Shown here piece after piece: positions 63,611 through 64,000 of a DNA stretch of 64,000 nt; within the stretch, counting starts at the first letter, position 1; the number at the start of each line of letters is the position of its first letter. Source of the stretch: CAYRAV01 sp964422365. GTDB taxonomy: Bacteria; Bacillota; Clostridia; Lachnospirales; Lachnospiraceae. The notes beneath the pieces are model-generated. The model saw nothing but the letters and a program-made list of their open reading frames with translations, was not told where the DNA came from and made no database searches. Made by a program: the position numbers and the translations under genes. The stretch covers positions 1 to 64,000 of the forward strand of contig CAYRAV010000009.1 of assembly GCA_964422365.1 (NCBI GenBank). The letters are read 5' to 3'.

Positions 63611-64000
63611 TTGAAAATGAGAATAATGGCTTTTTTTATGATGATAGTTTACCTAATTGATATTTTATTGCCAGTACAAAATGTGTATGCAGCTGAAAAT
63701 GGAACAATAAAAGGAGATTGTGTTAGTAAGGCAGTGAAATGGCTGGTATCACAGCAAAATGAAGATGGAACATGGGGAAAAAATAACTATGGATTGTATA
63801 CATATGAGGTCTTAAAAGTTTTACAGCGGAGCGATCAACAAAAAAACGATTCTGTATATAAAAAGGGAATACAATGGGCTCAGAAACAAGAGGAAGAAAA
63901 TACAGATTATCTGGCAAGAAAGTCTATGATTTCTGAATTATGTACAGAAAAGGAAAAGAGAAAATTATTAGAACTGCAAAATTCTGATGGCGGATTCGGA
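63611..64000 (+). CDS. Secreted protein with terpenoid-cyclase-like alpha/alpha-toroid repeats (3' end outside window)
   Basis: 130 residues are visible. Signal peptide (MAFFMMIVYLIDILLPVQNV, cut near YAAEN), then repeats of the prenyltransferase/squalene-cyclase type: AVKWLVSQQNEDGTWGKNNY, GIQWAQKQ, LLELQNSDGGFG. In exported bacterial proteins such toroids serve as binding or scaffold domains; no enzymatic role is implied. GGAGGAG suggests the TTG at 63611 as start; ATG 63617 is the alternative. Confidence 0.75.
   Translation, partial: MKMRIMAFFMMIVYLIDILLPVQNVYAAENGTIKGDCVSKAVKWLVSQQNEDGTWGKNNYGLYTYEVLKVLQRSDQQKNDSVYKKGIQWAQKQEEENTDYLARKSMISELCTEKEKRKLLELQNSDGGFG

Overview
The window looks like chromosome from a low-GC, anaerobic Gram-positive of the Clostridia, most likely Lachnospiraceae. 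The support is gene content and style rather than any marker gene: AT-rich codon use, strong GGAGG ribosome sites, two LytTR/GHKL signalling loci, VanW, a CotJC spore-coat relative, flotillin/NfeD and a serine recombinase. No rRNA, tRNA or CRISPR array was seen.

Layout. 1-2075: end of an RHS polymorphic toxin with an AHH nuclease tip (shifted one frame at an A7 run) and an ankyrin-repeat probable immunity protein. 2141-3313: a decayed IS630 copy. 3540-9079: pantothenate/CoA genes (DUF2520 dehydrogenase, panB, a PH-domain membrane protein, panC, panD, coaBC). 9659-12742: an agr-like quorum-sensing locus in which regulator and kinase converge on agrB and agrD. 13436-16418: YhaM-like nuclease and RlmD. 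16440-21640: an accessory patch of broken defence-type genes (XRE tail, SMEK-DUF2326 fusion, DUF1016 tail), a lipoprotein esterase, a truncated MerR regulator and a DUF6602-like protein; the patch lies between the RlmD tail and a second fragment of that tail. 21642-35919: mostly housekeeping (GNATs, endonuclease V, radical SAM, exonuclease, VanW, AIR-synthase-like protein, Lrp, aminotransferase, TrmL). 35991-40666 (minus): two-component system and MutS2. 40955-47202: an HtrA-like protein without its catalytic His and Ser, a MarR regulator, an ABC-transporter scrap and a large RND pump. 47807-51674 (minus): a LytTR regulator, a secreted protein and a histidine kinase whose ectodomain is a paralogue of that secreted protein. 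52214-54307: NfeD and flotillin. 54829-60090: DJ-1, AgcS/MocR, and a PadR/permease-prefix pair. 60099-63142: truncated CotJC, CPBP remnant and a lone serine recombinase. 63611-end: start of a secreted alpha/alpha-toroid protein.

Dispersed repeats tie the window together. One is a MITE-like element of about 165 bp whose ends read CTAGAGCGTGTTTGAAAATT; it has two full copies, one short derivative, and several partial or solo ends. The other is a hairpin-forming element (42369 and 51781) whose arms differ between copies but still pair.

The best candidate for an undescribed system is 47807-51674. A secreted protein and a sensor kinase share one ectodomain, and direct repeats spaced 21 bp lie just upstream of the secreted gene's promoter. 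This suggests a LytTR-controlled circuit in which the secreted protein either competes with the sensor for a ligand or acts as its partner.
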